NCBI RefSeq assembly: GCF_015163075.1
Contig: NZ_JADDXU010000006.1
Span: 434,001-498,000 of the forward strand
Length of the DNA: 64,000 nucleotides
Source of the DNA: Streptomyces justiciae
Lineage (GTDB): Bacteria > Actinomycetota > Actinomycetes > Streptomycetales > Streptomycetaceae
Direction of reading: 5' to 3'
In this document: positions 25,392 to 33,353 of the stretch, piece by piece
How the letters are laid out: every line of letters begins with the position of its first letter
Position numbering within the stretch: the first letter of the stretch is position 1
The notes under the pieces: generated by a model
The model's database searches: none
Told to the model about the DNA's origin: nothing
What the model saw: the letters and a program-made list of their open reading frames with translations, nothing else
Position numbers and translations under genes: made by a program

Positions 25392-26798
25392 GTGACGTCC
25401 CGTATCCCGCGCGACTCCAGGCTTCGACTCGTCCGCACGCGACCCCTGGCCGCCGCCCCCCGAGCGATGAACCAGCGGCGCTCGCGCCGCCCCGCACCCC
25501 GCCCCCCGGAGGGCACCCCGGCACAGGCCGAGTTGGCCAGAATGGCTCGCTCCGGCCTCGCCGGCGCGGCCCGCGTCGCCCACTGGGCCGACGCCGCCCT
25601 CGGCCCCGGCCGGGACGGCGGCAGAGCCGACGGCAAGGCCACCCTCTCCGACGAGACCGCCGAACGGGCCGCCGCCGACCTGGGCCTGACCCCCGCTCAG
25701 ATCCGCGCCGACTGGGACACCGCCCGCCTCGCCGGCCTCGTCGAGGTGCACGGCGACAGCGCCCGCCCCGGCTGGCGCCTGCGCGCCTGGGACCGCGACG
25801 ACAGCGCCGTCCTGCGCGGCTGGGTCGCCCTCTTCGACGCCTGGTCGCTGGCCCACCCCGAACCCGCGGACCACGAACCCGCCGCCGTCGCCGAGGTCGT
25901 CTCGGCCATGCCGCAGGTGCTCTCCTTCCTCCAGCTCTCCGCCGGCCCCGTGCCCGTGGAACAGCTCCTGGACCTCCTGGAGCAGCGCGTCACCGAACTG
26001 CGCACCGAACGCTGCGAGATCCCCTACGGCCCGCAGCCCGACCCCGCCGCGCAGCCCCAGCCGCAGACCGCGGACGCCCCCCTCGCACCGCTCCTCGACT
26101 GGGCCCTGCACGCCCTGGCCTCCGTCGGCGCCCTCACCTACGGCGACGGCCAGGCCACCCTCACCCCGCTGGGCAGCTGGGCGGTGTGGGTCAAGCTGGA
26201 GCAGATCTGCGTCGCCGCGCAGAGCCCCGCCGGCAACATCGAGGTCGTCGCCGAGGAGATGCTCCGCGGCTGCGCCCAACTGCGCCCCAACGCCGCCCGC
26301 GCCGAGTACCGGGCCTGGCTCGCCGCCCGCCCCGTCGGCAGCGCCGTCACCGAACTCATCGACGCCGCCCGCGGCGAGGACGCCCTGCTGCGCGGCCTCG
26401 CCTTCGAGGCGCTGCGGGTCGTCGGCGCCCCCGCCGAGCCCGATGTCCGCGCCGTGGCCGACGAGCCGACGCTGCGGCCGTACGCCCTGCTGTGGCTCGC
26501 CGAGCACGACGGCCACGACCCGGAGGACGCCCACGAGGTGCTCACCCGGGAGGAGGCCACCTGGCTCTGGGTCGACACCGCGGCCGCCGTCGCCGACCAC
26601 GGCGAGGCCCCCCTGCTGGTGCGGCACCTGGAGTCCGCGGTGCAGCCGACCGTGCCCATGCTCCTCGACGAGGTGCGGGCCGTCGGTCACCCCCGCACCG
26701 TCCAGGTCCTGGTCGCCCTCGCCGCCGCCCACCCCGACCCCGCCCTGGCCAAGGCGGTCCGCCGGGCGGCCTTCCAGGTGCACACGGGCCGGAGCTAG
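25392..26798 (+). CDS. Conserved hypothetical protein
   Basis: A 468-residue cytoplasmic-looking protein rich in Ala, Leu and Glu, without signal peptide or clear membrane segments. The N-terminal 45 residues are basic (RRSRRPAPRP), the middle contains a wing-like stretch ('ADGKATLSDETAERAAADLGLTPAQIRADWDTARLAGLVEV') that could be a winged helix, and the C-terminal 130 residues look like alpha-helical repeats ('LLRGLAFEALRVVGAPAEPDVRAV'). I do not recognise the family. The GTG at 25392 has GGAAG nine bases upstream; an ATG at 25467 is the alternative and would drop 25 residues. Confidence 0.75.
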   Translation: MTSRIPRDSRLRLVRTRPLAAAPRAMNQRRSRRPAPRPPEGTPAQAELARMARSGLAGAARVAHWADAALGPGRDGGRADGKATLSDETAERAAADLGLTPAQIRADWDTARLAGLVEVHGDSARPGWRLRAWDRDDSAVLRGWVALFDAWSLAHPEPADHEPAAVAEVVSAMPQVLSFLQLSAGPVPVEQLLDLLEQRVTELRTERCEIPYGPQPDPAAQPQPQTADAPLAPLLDWALHALASVGALTYGDGQATLTPLGSWAVWVKLEQICVAAQSPAGNIEVVAEEMLRGCAQLRPNAARAEYRAWLAARPVGSAVTELIDAARGEDALLRGLAFEALRVVGAPAEPDVRAVADEPTLRPYALLWLAEHDGHDPEDAHEVLTREEATWLWVDTAAAVADHGEAPLLVRHLESAVQPTVPMLLDEVRAVGHPRTVQVLVALAAAHPDPALAKAVRRAAFQVHTGRS

Positions 26799-26812
26799 GA
26801 AGGCGAGGAGCC

Positions 26813-27226
26813 CTAGCCGCCTATCTCCGGCGTATAGGTCCCGAAGCTCCAGATGTTGCCCTCGACGTCACGGGCCATGTAGTCCCGCGCTCCGTAGTCC
26901 TGGTCCGTCGGGGGCATCAGGATCTCCGCGCCCTGCTCCACGGCGTGCCGGTGGTGTGCGTCGACGTCGTCCACGGCGACGTACACCCCGGTCGTGCCCG
27001 CGTCCTTCATCGCCGCGTCGAAGAGACCGCCGCGCCCCTTGGAGCCGACCATCACCGCGCCGTTGCCCTGCACCAGCTCGGCGTGGAACACCGAGCCGTC
27101 CTCACCCTCGTACACCGACAGCTCGGTGAAGCCGAACGCCTCCGTCAACTGCCGGATCGCCGCCTTGGCGTCCGCGTACAGCAGCGTCGGATAGATGCTG
27201 GGTCGTCCCGCGTTCGTGCCTGCCAT
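26813..27226 (-). CDS. VOC (glyoxalase/bleomycin resistance-like) family protein
   Basis: A 137-residue protein with the paired beta-alpha-beta-beta-beta units of the vicinal oxygen chelate superfamily. It begins SIYPTLLYADAKAAIRQLTEAFGF and ends GNIWSFGTYTPEIG, as in the group related to PhnB and glyoxalase domains. Possible metal ligands include the His in 'VFHAEL' and an Asp/Glu near the end. The function (dioxygenase, resistance or isomerase) cannot be assigned. The ATG at 27226 follows GAGGGAG. The 3' end lies 14 bases from the converging upstream gene. Confidence 0.85.
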   Translation of the reverse strand: MAGTNAGRPSIYPTLLYADAKAAIRQLTEAFGFTELSVYEGEDGSVFHAELVQGNGAVMVGSKGRGGLFDAAMKDAGTTGVYVAVDDVDAHHRHAVEQGAEILMPPTDQDYGARDYMARDVEGNIWSFGTYTPEIGG

Positions 27227-27341
27227 ACCGATCACTCCCTCGTGATCCGGAAACACCCGGAAATCGATGACTGCGACGTGCGGCCCAGTCTTGCAGCGAC
27301 CACTGACAACGGCCCCTGACCTGGGAAAACCCCAACGCCGG

Positions 27342-28235
27342 TCAGCGGAAGGTGTTGCACTTCGCCATGTCGCCGCTCTCGTACCCCGTCCGGAACCACT
27401 GCTGCCGCTGCTGCGCCGACCCGTGCGTCCACGACTCCGGCGTCACCCGCCCCTGGAACCGCTCCTGGATCCGGTCGTCGCCCACGGCCGCCGCCGCGTC
27501 CAGGCCGTCGGTGATGTCGGCGGTGGTGAGGCTGGTGATGAGGGGCCGGCCCGTCGACTCGTCCTTCGTGGTGGTCGCGTGGTGCGCCCACACCCCGGCG
27601 TAGCAGTCCGCCTGGAGCTCGACCTTGACCGCGTTGCTGCTCGCGCCCGTGCGCCCGTCCTGGGACCGGCTCAGCGTTCCCATCAGGTCCTGCACGTGAT
27701 GCCCGTACTCGTGCGCGACGACATAGGCCTGCGCGAAGGCGCCGCCGCTCGCGCCGAACTTCGACCGCAGCTCGTCGAAGAAGCCGAGGTCCAGATAGAC
27801 CTTCCGGTCGCCGGGGCAGTAGAACGGCCCGACCGCGGAGGTCGCCGACCCGCACGCCGTGCCCACCCGCTGGCTGAAGAAGACGGTGGGGGAGCGGGAG
27901 TACGAGCCGCTGCGCCGCGCGAACTCCTGGTCCCAGTAGTCCTGCACGCTGTTGACCACGGCCACCATCCGGCAGTCGTCCCGGGTGTTCGCGTCTTGCC
28001 CGGTCCGGCAGCTCTGCTGGACCTGCGCGAGACCGGACGCCGTGGCGGCGGGTTGGTCGGAGCCGCTGTCGGAGAGGCCCAGCTGGTCGGGGCCCACCCC
28101 CAGGAACAGCCCCAGCAGCAGCGCGATCAGTCCGGCGACGCCGCCGCCGACGGTCGCCCTGCCTCCGGGGATGCGGCTGCCGCGCACGTCCTGGACCTCG
28201 GAGGTGTCCAGTTTGGCGTCGTCGTCGAACTGCAT
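27342..28235 (-). CDS. Membrane-anchored neutral zinc metallopeptidase (YpfJ/KPN_02809 type)
   Basis: A 297-residue single-pass protein. Residues 1-25 are cytoplasmic and hydrophilic, about 27-46 form the transmembrane helix (GGGVAGLIALLLGLFLGVG), and the rest is extracytoplasmic. The zinc motif is AHEYGHHVQ, followed by 'VELQADCYAGVWAHH', which supplies the third ligand and marks the DUF/neutral zinc metallopeptidase family. Paired cysteines (CRTGQDANTRDDC, CGSATSAVGPFYC) suggest disulfides outside the membrane. The ATG at 28235 gives the expected topology; the frame continues upstream through non-family sequence. It is divergent from the ABC-F gene. Confidence 0.9.
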   Translation of the reverse strand: MQFDDDAKLDTSEVQDVRGSRIPGGRATVGGGVAGLIALLLGLFLGVGPDQLGLSDSGSDQPAATASGLAQVQQSCRTGQDANTRDDCRMVAVVNSVQDYWDQEFARRSGSYSRSPTVFFSQRVGTACGSATSAVGPFYCPGDRKVYLDLGFFDELRSKFGASGGAFAQAYVVAHEYGHHVQDLMGTLSRSQDGRTGASSNAVKVELQADCYAGVWAHHATTTKDESTGRPLITSLTTADITDGLDAAAAVGDDRIQERFQGRVTPESWTHGSAQQRQQWFRTGYESGDMAKCNTFR

Positions 28236-28330
28236 GCCGTCATCGTGATCCACGGCTCCGGCACCCGCACCCGGAGCAGGCCGCGGTTCCCGAACACCCG
28301 CACCCAGAAAAAGTGCTTGCACGCCCCCGT

Positions 28331-28336
28331 TAGACT
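28331..28336 (+). promoter_or_regulatory. Candidate -10 element for the ABC-F transcript
   Basis: TAGACT matches the Streptomyces sigma-70-type -10 pattern (TANNNT). It ends six bases before the ATG of the MAILLAH micro-ORF, so a transcript starting at the usual distance would begin at or next to that ATG and be leaderless. I see no good -35 hexamer at the usual distance; TTGCAC at 28317 is only 8 bases away. Confidence 0.5.
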
Positions 28337-28342
28337 TGGCCC

Positions 28343-28366
28343 ATGGCCATTCTCCTCGCGCATTAG
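28343..28366 (+). CDS. Seven-residue leader peptide MAILLAH upstream of the ABC-F gene
   Basis: ATG GCC ATT CTC CTC GCG CAT TAG encodes MAILLAH. It lies 59 bases before the ABC-F start codon, immediately downstream of a -10-like TAGACT, and has no ribosome-binding site, so leaderless translation is likely if it is used. Between it and the ABC-F gene, GACGG (28366-28370) can pair with CCGTC (28397-28401), or the overlapping GGCGG (28369-28373) can pair with CCGCC (28386-28390). These two pairings exclude each other. That fits ribosome-mediated attenuation, known for antibiotic-resistance ABC-F genes. Translation of the peptide is inferred. Confidence 0.6.
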   Translation: MAILLAH

Positions 28367-28425
28367 ACGGCGGGAACGTCCTCAGCCGCCCACAACCCGT
28401 CAAACACACGCCCTGGAGTCTGTCC

Positions 28426-30024
28426 GTGATCTCCGCCACCGGTATCGAGCTGCGCGCCGGCGCCCGAGTCCTCATCGAGTCCGCCACCTTCCGAGTCGCC
28501 AAGGGCGACCGCATCGGCCTGGTCGGCCGCAACGGCGCGGGGAAGACCACCCTCACCAAGTGCCTCGCCGGCGAGGGCATCCCCGCCGCCGGCCAGATCA
28601 CCCGCTCCGGCGAGGTCGGCTACCTCCCGCAGGACCCCCGCACCGGCGACCTCGACGTCCTCGCCCGCGACCGCATCCTCTCCGCGCGCGGCCTCGACGT
28701 ACTGATCCGCAAGATGCGCGAGAACGAACAGCGGATCGCCAACGGCCAGGGCGCCACCCGCGAGAAGGCGCTCAAGCAGTACGAGCGCCAGGAGACGGAG
28801 TTCCTCACCAAGGGCGGGTACGCCGCCGAGGCCGAGGCCGCCACCATCGCCGCCGCGCTGAACCTGCCCGACCGGGTGCTCGGCCAGCCGCTGCACACCC
28901 TCTCCGGTGGTCAGCGCCGCCGTATCGAGCTGGCCCGCATCCTGTTCTCGGACGCGGACACGCTGCTCCTCGACGAGCCGACGAACCACCTCGACGCCGA
29001 CTCGATCGTCTGGCTGCGCGACTACCTCAAGACCTACCGCGGCGGCTTCATCGTGATCTCCCACGACGTCGACCTGGTCGAGACGGTCGTGAACAAGGTC
29101 TTCTACCTGGACGCCAACCGCGCCCAGATCGACGTCTACAACATGGGCTGGAAGCTCTACCAGCAGCAGCGCGAGGCCGACGAGAAGCGCCGCAAGCGCG
29201 AGCGGCAGAACGCCGAGAAGAAGGCCGCCGCCCTGCACTCGCAGGCCGACAAGATGCGCGCCAAGGCCACCAAGACGGTCGCCGCGCAGAACATGGCCAA
29301 GCGCGCCGACCGGCTGCTCGCGGGCCTGGAGGCGGTCCGGGTCTCCGACAAGGTCGCCAAGCTCCGCTTCCCGGAGCCCGCGCCCTGCGGCAAGACCCCG
29401 TTGACCGCCGAGGGCCTGTCGAAGTCCTACGGCTCGCTGGAGATCTTCACCGACGTCGACCTGGCGATCGACAAGGGGTCGAGGGTGGTCATCCTCGGGC
29501 TCAACGGTGCGGGCAAGACGACCCTGTTGCGGCTCCTCGCGGGTGCCGAGCAGCCGGACACCGGTGCGGTCGTGCCCGGTCATGGCCTCAAGATCGGCTA
29601 CTACGCCCAGGAACATGAGACGCTCGACCCCGAGCGCTCGGTCCTGGAGAACATGCGCTCCTCCGCACCCGACCTGGACCTGGTCGAGGTCCGCAAGGTG
29701 CTGGGCTCCTTCCTGTTCTCCGGCGACGACGTCGACAAGCCCGCCGGCGTCCTCTCCGGTGGTGAGAAGACCCGTCTCGCCCTCGCCACCCTGGTGGTGT
29801 CGTCGGCGAACGTGCTGCTGCTCGACGAGCCCACCAACAACCTCGACCCGGCCAGCCGCGAGGAGATCCTCGGCGCGCTGCGCACCTACAAGGGCGCCGT
29901 CGTCCTGGTCACCCACGACGAGGGCGCCGTCGAGGCGCTCCAGCCGGAGCGGATCATTCTGCTGCCGGACGGCGTCGAGGACCTGTGGGGCGCCGACTAC
30001 GCGGATCTGGTCGCCCTGGCTTGA
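28426..30024 (+). CDS. ABC-F family ribosome-associated ATPase
   Basis: A 532-residue soluble protein with two ABC ATPase domains and no membrane segments, the ABC-F layout. Domain 1 has Walker A GRNGAGKTT, signature LSGGQRRR and 'LLLDEPTNHLDADS'. The interdomain linker (about residues 230-320) is Lys/Arg/Ala-rich and helical, as in the tRNA-contacting linker. Domain 2 has GLNGAGKTT, LSGGEKTR and 'LLLDEPTNNLDPAS'. Family members either protect the ribosome from antibiotics or help stalled translation. The GTG at 28426 follows CTGGAG; the MAILLAH ORF precedes it. Confidence 0.95.
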   Translation: MISATGIELRAGARVLIESATFRVAKGDRIGLVGRNGAGKTTLTKCLAGEGIPAAGQITRSGEVGYLPQDPRTGDLDVLARDRILSARGLDVLIRKMRENEQRIANGQGATREKALKQYERQETEFLTKGGYAAEAEAATIAAALNLPDRVLGQPLHTLSGGQRRRIELARILFSDADTLLLDEPTNHLDADSIVWLRDYLKTYRGGFIVISHDVDLVETVVNKVFYLDANRAQIDVYNMGWKLYQQQREADEKRRKRERQNAEKKAAALHSQADKMRAKATKTVAAQNMAKRADRLLAGLEAVRVSDKVAKLRFPEPAPCGKTPLTAEGLSKSYGSLEIFTDVDLAIDKGSRVVILGLNGAGKTTLLRLLAGAEQPDTGAVVPGHGLKIGYYAQEHETLDPERSVLENMRSSAPDLDLVEVRKVLGSFLFSGDDVDKPAGVLSGGEKTRLALATLVVSSANVLLLDEPTNNLDPASREEILGALRTYKGAVVLVTHDEGAVEALQPERIILLPDGVEDLWGADYADLVALA

Positions 30025-30152
30025 TCGAATGCGTGATCCACGGCGTATGGATCATTCGGCTTACCGGTGATCCATCATCTGTGTGAGATCTCCTCGTACC
30101 GGGGTGTGTCCTACATCCATTTCGCGGCCGATCCCTTTGTCGACAAGGGATC
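30004..30152. promoter_or_regulatory. GATC cluster upstream of gbn
   Basis: GATC occurs at 30004, 30023, 30035, 30050, 30069, 30087, 30130 and 30149, with one more at 30317 near the gbn start. About one copy would be expected in such a stretch by chance. Two sites form an inverted repeat, TGATCCA (30034-30040) and TGGATCA (30048-30054). Since the downstream gene encodes a GATC-binding nucleoid protein, this is a candidate autoregulatory or nucleation site. The gene-free stretch 30025-30359 otherwise holds only the terminator below. Confidence 0.6.
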
Positions 30153-30157
30153 GGCCG
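30125..30157. terminator. Stem-loop terminator after the ABC-F gene
   Basis: Perfect 13-base arms CGGCCGATCCCTT (30125-30137) and AAGGGATCGGCCG (30145-30157) with a seven-base loop containing GTCGAC. It lies about 100 bases after the ABC-F stop codon and 200 before gbn. Each arm also carries a GATC. Confidence 0.85.
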
Positions 30158-30359
30158 TCGTACGTCTCTGACCTGCCCCTTCACAAATGAACCCGTTCGG
30201 CGGTACGAACGTGCCGCGATGGAATCCCGGATTCCGTATGTGGGGATGCGCTCCTGTCGTCACAACCTTGTCTTACGGACCTTGCCGAATGGGTGGCCAG
30301 GAAGCCCGGGAGGGGTGATCATGAGGAGACCAGAGCGCACTTCCCATGAGGAGGCACGG

Positions 30360-30581
30360 GTGGCCGAGACTCTGAAGAAGGGCAGCCGGGTGACCGGCGC
30401 CGCGCGCGACAAGCTCGCGGCAGACCTGAAGAAGAAGTACGACTCCGGTGCGAGCATCCGGGCGCTGGCCGAAGAGACCGGCCGCTCGTATGGCTTCGTA
30501 CACCGGATGCTCAGCGAGTCGGGCGTCACGCTTCGTGGGCGTGGCGGCGCGACCCGGGGCAAGAAGGCCGCGTCGTCCTGA
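30360..30581 (+). CDS. gbn: Gbn-type GATC-binding nucleoid-associated protein
   Basis: A 73-residue basic protein with one helix-turn-helix (DKLAADLKKKYDSGASIRAL then ETGRSYGFVHRMLSESG) and a Gly/Arg/Lys-rich tail (RGRGGATRGKKAASS). Size, sequence style and neighbours (ABC-F gene before, enoyl-CoA hydratase after) match S. coelicolor SCO1839, described as Gbn, a small nucleoid protein that binds GATC across the chromosome and affects development and antibiotic timing; this identity is from memory. The GTG at 30360 has a strong GAGGAGG site; longer upstream frames lack one. GATC sites crowd its upstream region. Confidence 0.87.
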   Translation: MAETLKKGSRVTGAARDKLAADLKKKYDSGASIRALAEETGRSYGFVHRMLSESGVTLRGRGGATRGKKAASS

Positions 30582-30662
30582 TTCCGGGCGGCCCCTCGGC
30601 TTCGATGGTGGCCACCCGGTCGGTCGGCTGACCGTCCGGGTGGTTACTGTGCAGTCACTTAG

Positions 30663-30680
30663 CCGTGCCGTGTGGCACGG
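30663..30680. promoter_or_regulatory. Perfect hairpin/palindrome before the enoyl-CoA hydratase gene
   Basis: CCGTGCC (30663-30669) and GGCACGG (30674-30680) separated by GTGT, ending 29 bases before the ATG. It could be an operator or an mRNA leader hairpin; the sequence alone does not decide. Confidence 0.4.
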
Positions 30681-30709
30681 CGGATGACCGCACTCATCGG
30701 AGGCGCCCC

Positions 30710-31504
30710 ATGGGCCAGGAACTCGTTCCCCTGCTCGACAAGGACGGCGTACGGCTCACCGTCGAGGACACCCTCGCCACGGTGACGCTGACCAACCCGG
30801 CCAAGCTCAACGCGCAGAGCCCCGCTCTGTGGCGGACGCTCGCCGAGGCGGGTCGGCTCGTGCCGGGCTCCGTCCGGGTCGTCGTGCTGCGCGGTGAGGG
30901 CAAGTCCTTCTCCGCGGGGCTCGACCGGCAGATGTTCACGCCGGAGGGGATCGAGGGCGAGCCGTCGTTCATCGACCTCGCCCGTAGTGGTGACGCCGAA
31001 CTCGACGCTGCCATCGCGGAGTTCCAGGAGGGCTTCACCTGGTGGCGGCGGAGCGACATCGTGTCCATCGCCGCCGTCCAGGGGCATGCCATCGGGGCGG
31101 GCTTCCAGCTCGCGCTCGCCTGCGACCTTCGCGTCGTCGCCGACGACGTGCAGTTCGCCATGCGCGAGACCGGTCTGGGCCTGGTCCCTGACCTCACGGG
31201 CACGAACCCGCTCGTCTCGCTGGTCGGCTACGCCCGTGCGCTGGAGATCTGCGCCACCGGGCGCTTCGTCCTGGCCGAGGAAGCCGTCAACACCGGCCTC
31301 GCCAACATCGCCGTCCCCCGGGACCAGCTCGACGACGCCGTACGCGACCTCGCCGGCGCCCTGCTGGCCGCGCCGCGGGACGCCGTCATCGAGACCAAGG
31401 CGCTGCTCCGCGGTGCCCAGGACCGCACCTACGACGAGCAGCGCGCCGCCGAGCGTGCCGCACAGGCGCGCCGACTGCGCGACCTGGCCGGCATCGGCGA
31501 ATAG
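30710..31504 (+). CDS. Enoyl-CoA hydratase/isomerase family protein
   Basis: A 264-residue crotonase-fold enzyme. The two oxyanion-hole segments are visible: 'LRGEGKSFSAGLDRQMF' near residue 65 and 'AVQGHAIGAGFQLALACDLRV' near residue 125. A later Glu/Asp stretch (MRETGLGLVPDLTGT) matches the catalytic loop region. It should act on an acyl-CoA in fatty acid or amino acid breakdown; whether hydratase or isomerase is not clear. The ATG at 30710 has GGAGG eight bases upstream. Transcribed alone, towards the Asp23 cluster. Confidence 0.92.
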   Translation: MGQELVPLLDKDGVRLTVEDTLATVTLTNPAKLNAQSPALWRTLAEAGRLVPGSVRVVVLRGEGKSFSAGLDRQMFTPEGIEGEPSFIDLARSGDAELDAAIAEFQEGFTWWRRSDIVSIAAVQGHAIGAGFQLALACDLRVVADDVQFAMRETGLGLVPDLTGTNPLVSLVGYARALEICATGRFVLAEEAVNTGLANIAVPRDQLDDAVRDLAGALLAAPRDAVIETKALLRGAQDRTYDEQRAAERAAQARRLRDLAGIGE

Positions 31505-31517
31505 CCCTCACAGGCGT

Positions 31518-32198
31518 TCACCCGACCGTGGTGACCAGCACCGCCACCGTCGGATGACCGGGGAGCGCCTTCCCCACCTGCTCGCGGACCGCCCGGGCCA
31601 CGTCCAGCGCCCGGTGGTCCGCGTCGACCGCCACCTCCACCCGGACGTGGCGCCGCGGCAGCGCCGCCTCGCTCCGCACCGTCTGCCCCAGCGCGGCGGT
31701 GAGCCCCGCGACACCGGGCACCGCGAGGGCGGCGGCCGCCGCGGGATCGTCGGCCACCACGGCCGACGGCGGCTCGGGCTGTCGTACGGCAGGGGCCTCC
31801 GGCTCCTCGTCCAGCAGCGCCGTCACCTCCAGATCGACCTCCGCCACCGCCAGCCCCAGCAGCTCCGTGGCGGCGGTCGCCAGGCCCGCCCGCAGCCGTT
31901 CCGCCGTCGTCGGCAGCGGCTCCTGCGCGGTCGCCGCGAATCGCGCCGAGACCCGCAACGGCCCCGGCGGCAGCGCGCTCGGCGGCGGCGGTACGACGGG
32001 CTCGTGCGCCGCCTCCGGATCGGCGAGCGCGATCCGCAGCGACTCCAGACGTACGCCGCGCAACCCTCGTACCGCACGCCGCAGCACCGCCTCGGCCGCC
32101 TCCTCCGCGATCCACGCGCCGTCGCGCGCGCCACCCAGGGGGAGCAGTCTGCCGAGGCCGAGCTGATGCCGTACGGACTGTGTCCATCGGTCGGTCAT
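31518..32198 (-). CDS. Conserved protein of the Asp23 cluster (two Asp23-like repeats?)
   Basis: A 226-residue soluble protein, divergent from the Asp23 genes. An N-terminal part (IAEEAAEAVLRRAVRGLRGVRLESLRIAL) and a C-terminal part ('LAVPGVAGLTAAL...HVRVEVAVDADHRALDVARAVREQVGKAL') each resemble the start and the beta/alpha end of Asp23 domains, linked by a Pro-rich middle. This repeat reading is inference. Similar proteins sit beside asp23 genes in other streptomycetes. The ATG at 32198 is chosen because the longer frame adds only 15 residues into the divergent promoter region. Confidence 0.75.
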   Translation of the reverse strand: MTDRWTQSVRHQLGLGRLLPLGGARDGAWIAEEAAEAVLRRAVRGLRGVRLESLRIALADPEAAHEPVVPPPPSALPPGPLRVSARFAATAQEPLPTTAERLRAGLATAATELLGLAVAEVDLEVTALLDEEPEAPAVRQPEPPSAVVADDPAAAAALAVPGVAGLTAALGQTVRSEAALPRRHVRVEVAVDADHRALDVARAVREQVGKALPGHPTVAVLVTTVG

Positions 32199-32285
32199 TG
32201 CTCCAGCCTGCCGCATCTCCGGCGCGCGCGGACGCAACCCCACTTACGGTGGTTCAAGGACGACGATCGAAAGGGATGTACGGCG

Positions 32286-32750
32286 ATGACTGAGCAGACG
32301 CAGACTCCCGACATGGAGACCGCCACGCAGCCGCGCAAGGCCGTCAAGCGCGGCGGCGGTGACCCGGCGACCCGCGGGCGGACCACCATCGCCGACGGAG
32401 TCGTGGAGAAGATCGCCGGGCTGGCAGCCCGGGACGTCCTCGGCGTGCACGCCATGGGCAGCGGGCTCTCCCGCACCTTCGGGGCCGTCCGCGACCGGGT
32501 GCCCGGCGGCTCGAAGTCCGTGACACGCGGCGTGAAGGCCGAGGTCGGCGAGGTGCAGACCGCCCTCGACCTGGAGATCGTCGTCGACTACGGCGTGTCG
32601 ATCTCCGACGTGGCGCACGCCGTCCGGGAGAACGTCATCGCGGCGGTGGAGCGGATGACCGGCCTCGAGGTCGTCGAGGTCAACATCGCGGTGAGCGACG
32701 TGAAACTGCCCGAGGAAGAGGACGAGGAGCCGGAGCCCCGGATCCAGTGA
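32286..32750 (+). CDS. Asp23/Gls24 family envelope stress protein
   Basis: A 154-residue protein. After a hydrophilic N-terminus it has the Asp23 core: 'RGRTTIADGVVEKIAGLAARDVLGVHAMG', then 'VQTALDLEIVVDYGVSISDVAHAVRENVIAAVERMTGLEVVEVNIAVSDV', and an acidic tail (EEEDEEPEP). In Firmicutes Asp23 is a highly abundant protein held at the membrane by AmaP and induced by envelope stress. Here it opens a five-gene plus-strand operon that also encodes an AmaP-like protein. The ATG follows GAAAGGGATG. Confidence 0.92.
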   Translation: MTEQTQTPDMETATQPRKAVKRGGGDPATRGRTTIADGVVEKIAGLAARDVLGVHAMGSGLSRTFGAVRDRVPGGSKSVTRGVKAEVGEVQTALDLEIVVDYGVSISDVAHAVRENVIAAVERMTGLEVVEVNIAVSDVKLPEEEDEEPEPRIQ

Positions 32751-32781
32751 ACGGTTTCCGTACGGCTGAGGGGAGTGCGGC

Positions 32782-32982
32782 ATGAGCATGGCCGTGATCG
32801 GCATGATCGCCGGTATGGCGCTGGGCTTCGCCGGGTACTTCGGCGGGTTCGGAGCCTTCCTGCTGGTGGCGGCCCTGGGCGCGATCGGGTTCGTCGTCGG
32901 CCGCTTCATGGAAGGGGACCTGGAGATCGGCGACTTCTTCCGCACCCGCGACGACCGCCGTGACCGGCGGGGACCCAGATGA
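32782..32982 (+). CDS. Small membrane protein, DUF2273-like
   Basis: A 66-residue protein with one or two hydrophobic helices (about residues 3-42, Gly- and Ala-rich) and a charged cytoplasmic tail (RTRDDRRDRRGPR). Small DUF2273-type proteins accompany amaP and asp23 in Firmicutes, and the position between two Asp23 genes fits that role as a membrane element of the complex. Its stop overlaps the next start (ATGA). Confidence 0.82.
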   Translation: MSMAVIGMIAGMALGFAGYFGGFGAFLLVAALGAIGFVVGRFMEGDLEIGDFFRTRDDRRDRRGPR

Positions 32983-33353
32983 CCGCCGAGACCGGCGAGC
33001 TGCGCAGACCCCTGACCGTCGTACCACCAGGTGAGCGCGGCGCGACCAGGATCGCCGACCGCGTCGTGGCGAAGATCGCCTCGCAGGCGGCGCGCGAGGC
33101 GATCGGGGAGGTCCCGGACGAGGCCGCGCCCGCGCACGCCACCGTGGTGGTCCACCACGACGTCGCCCGCGTCCACGTCCACCTCGAACTCGGCTACCCC
33201 ACCGACATCGGCGCCCGTTGCGCGCGCGTGCGTCGACATGTGGTGGAGCGGGTACGCGCGTTGGTGGGAATGGAGGTGTCGGAGGTCGCGGTCCAGGTCG
33301 AGCGGCTGCATCTGACCCCGGCGCACGGCGCGGCACAGGGGAGGACGCGATGA
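32979..33353 (+). CDS. Second Asp23/Gls24 family protein
   Basis: A 124-residue shorter paralogue of the protein encoded at 32286. The core 'RGATRIADRVVAKIASQAAREAIGEV' and 'VARVHVHLELGYPTDIGARCARVRRHVVERVRALVGMEVSEVAVQVERL' has the Asp23 pattern. It lacks the long acidic tail. Four-base overlaps on both sides show translational coupling, so the two Asp23 paralogues and the membrane proteins are probably made in fixed proportion. Confidence 0.88.
   Translation: MTAETGELRRPLTVVPPGERGATRIADRVVAKIASQAAREAIGEVPDEAAPAHATVVVHHDVARVHVHLELGYPTDIGARCARVRRHVVERVRALVGMEVSEVAVQVERLHLTPAHGAAQGRTR

Noticed and set aside
30004..30152. Dam methylation or SeqA-like cluster
   Set aside because: Streptomyces lacks Dam and SeqA as far as I know; the nearby gbn gene is a better explanation.
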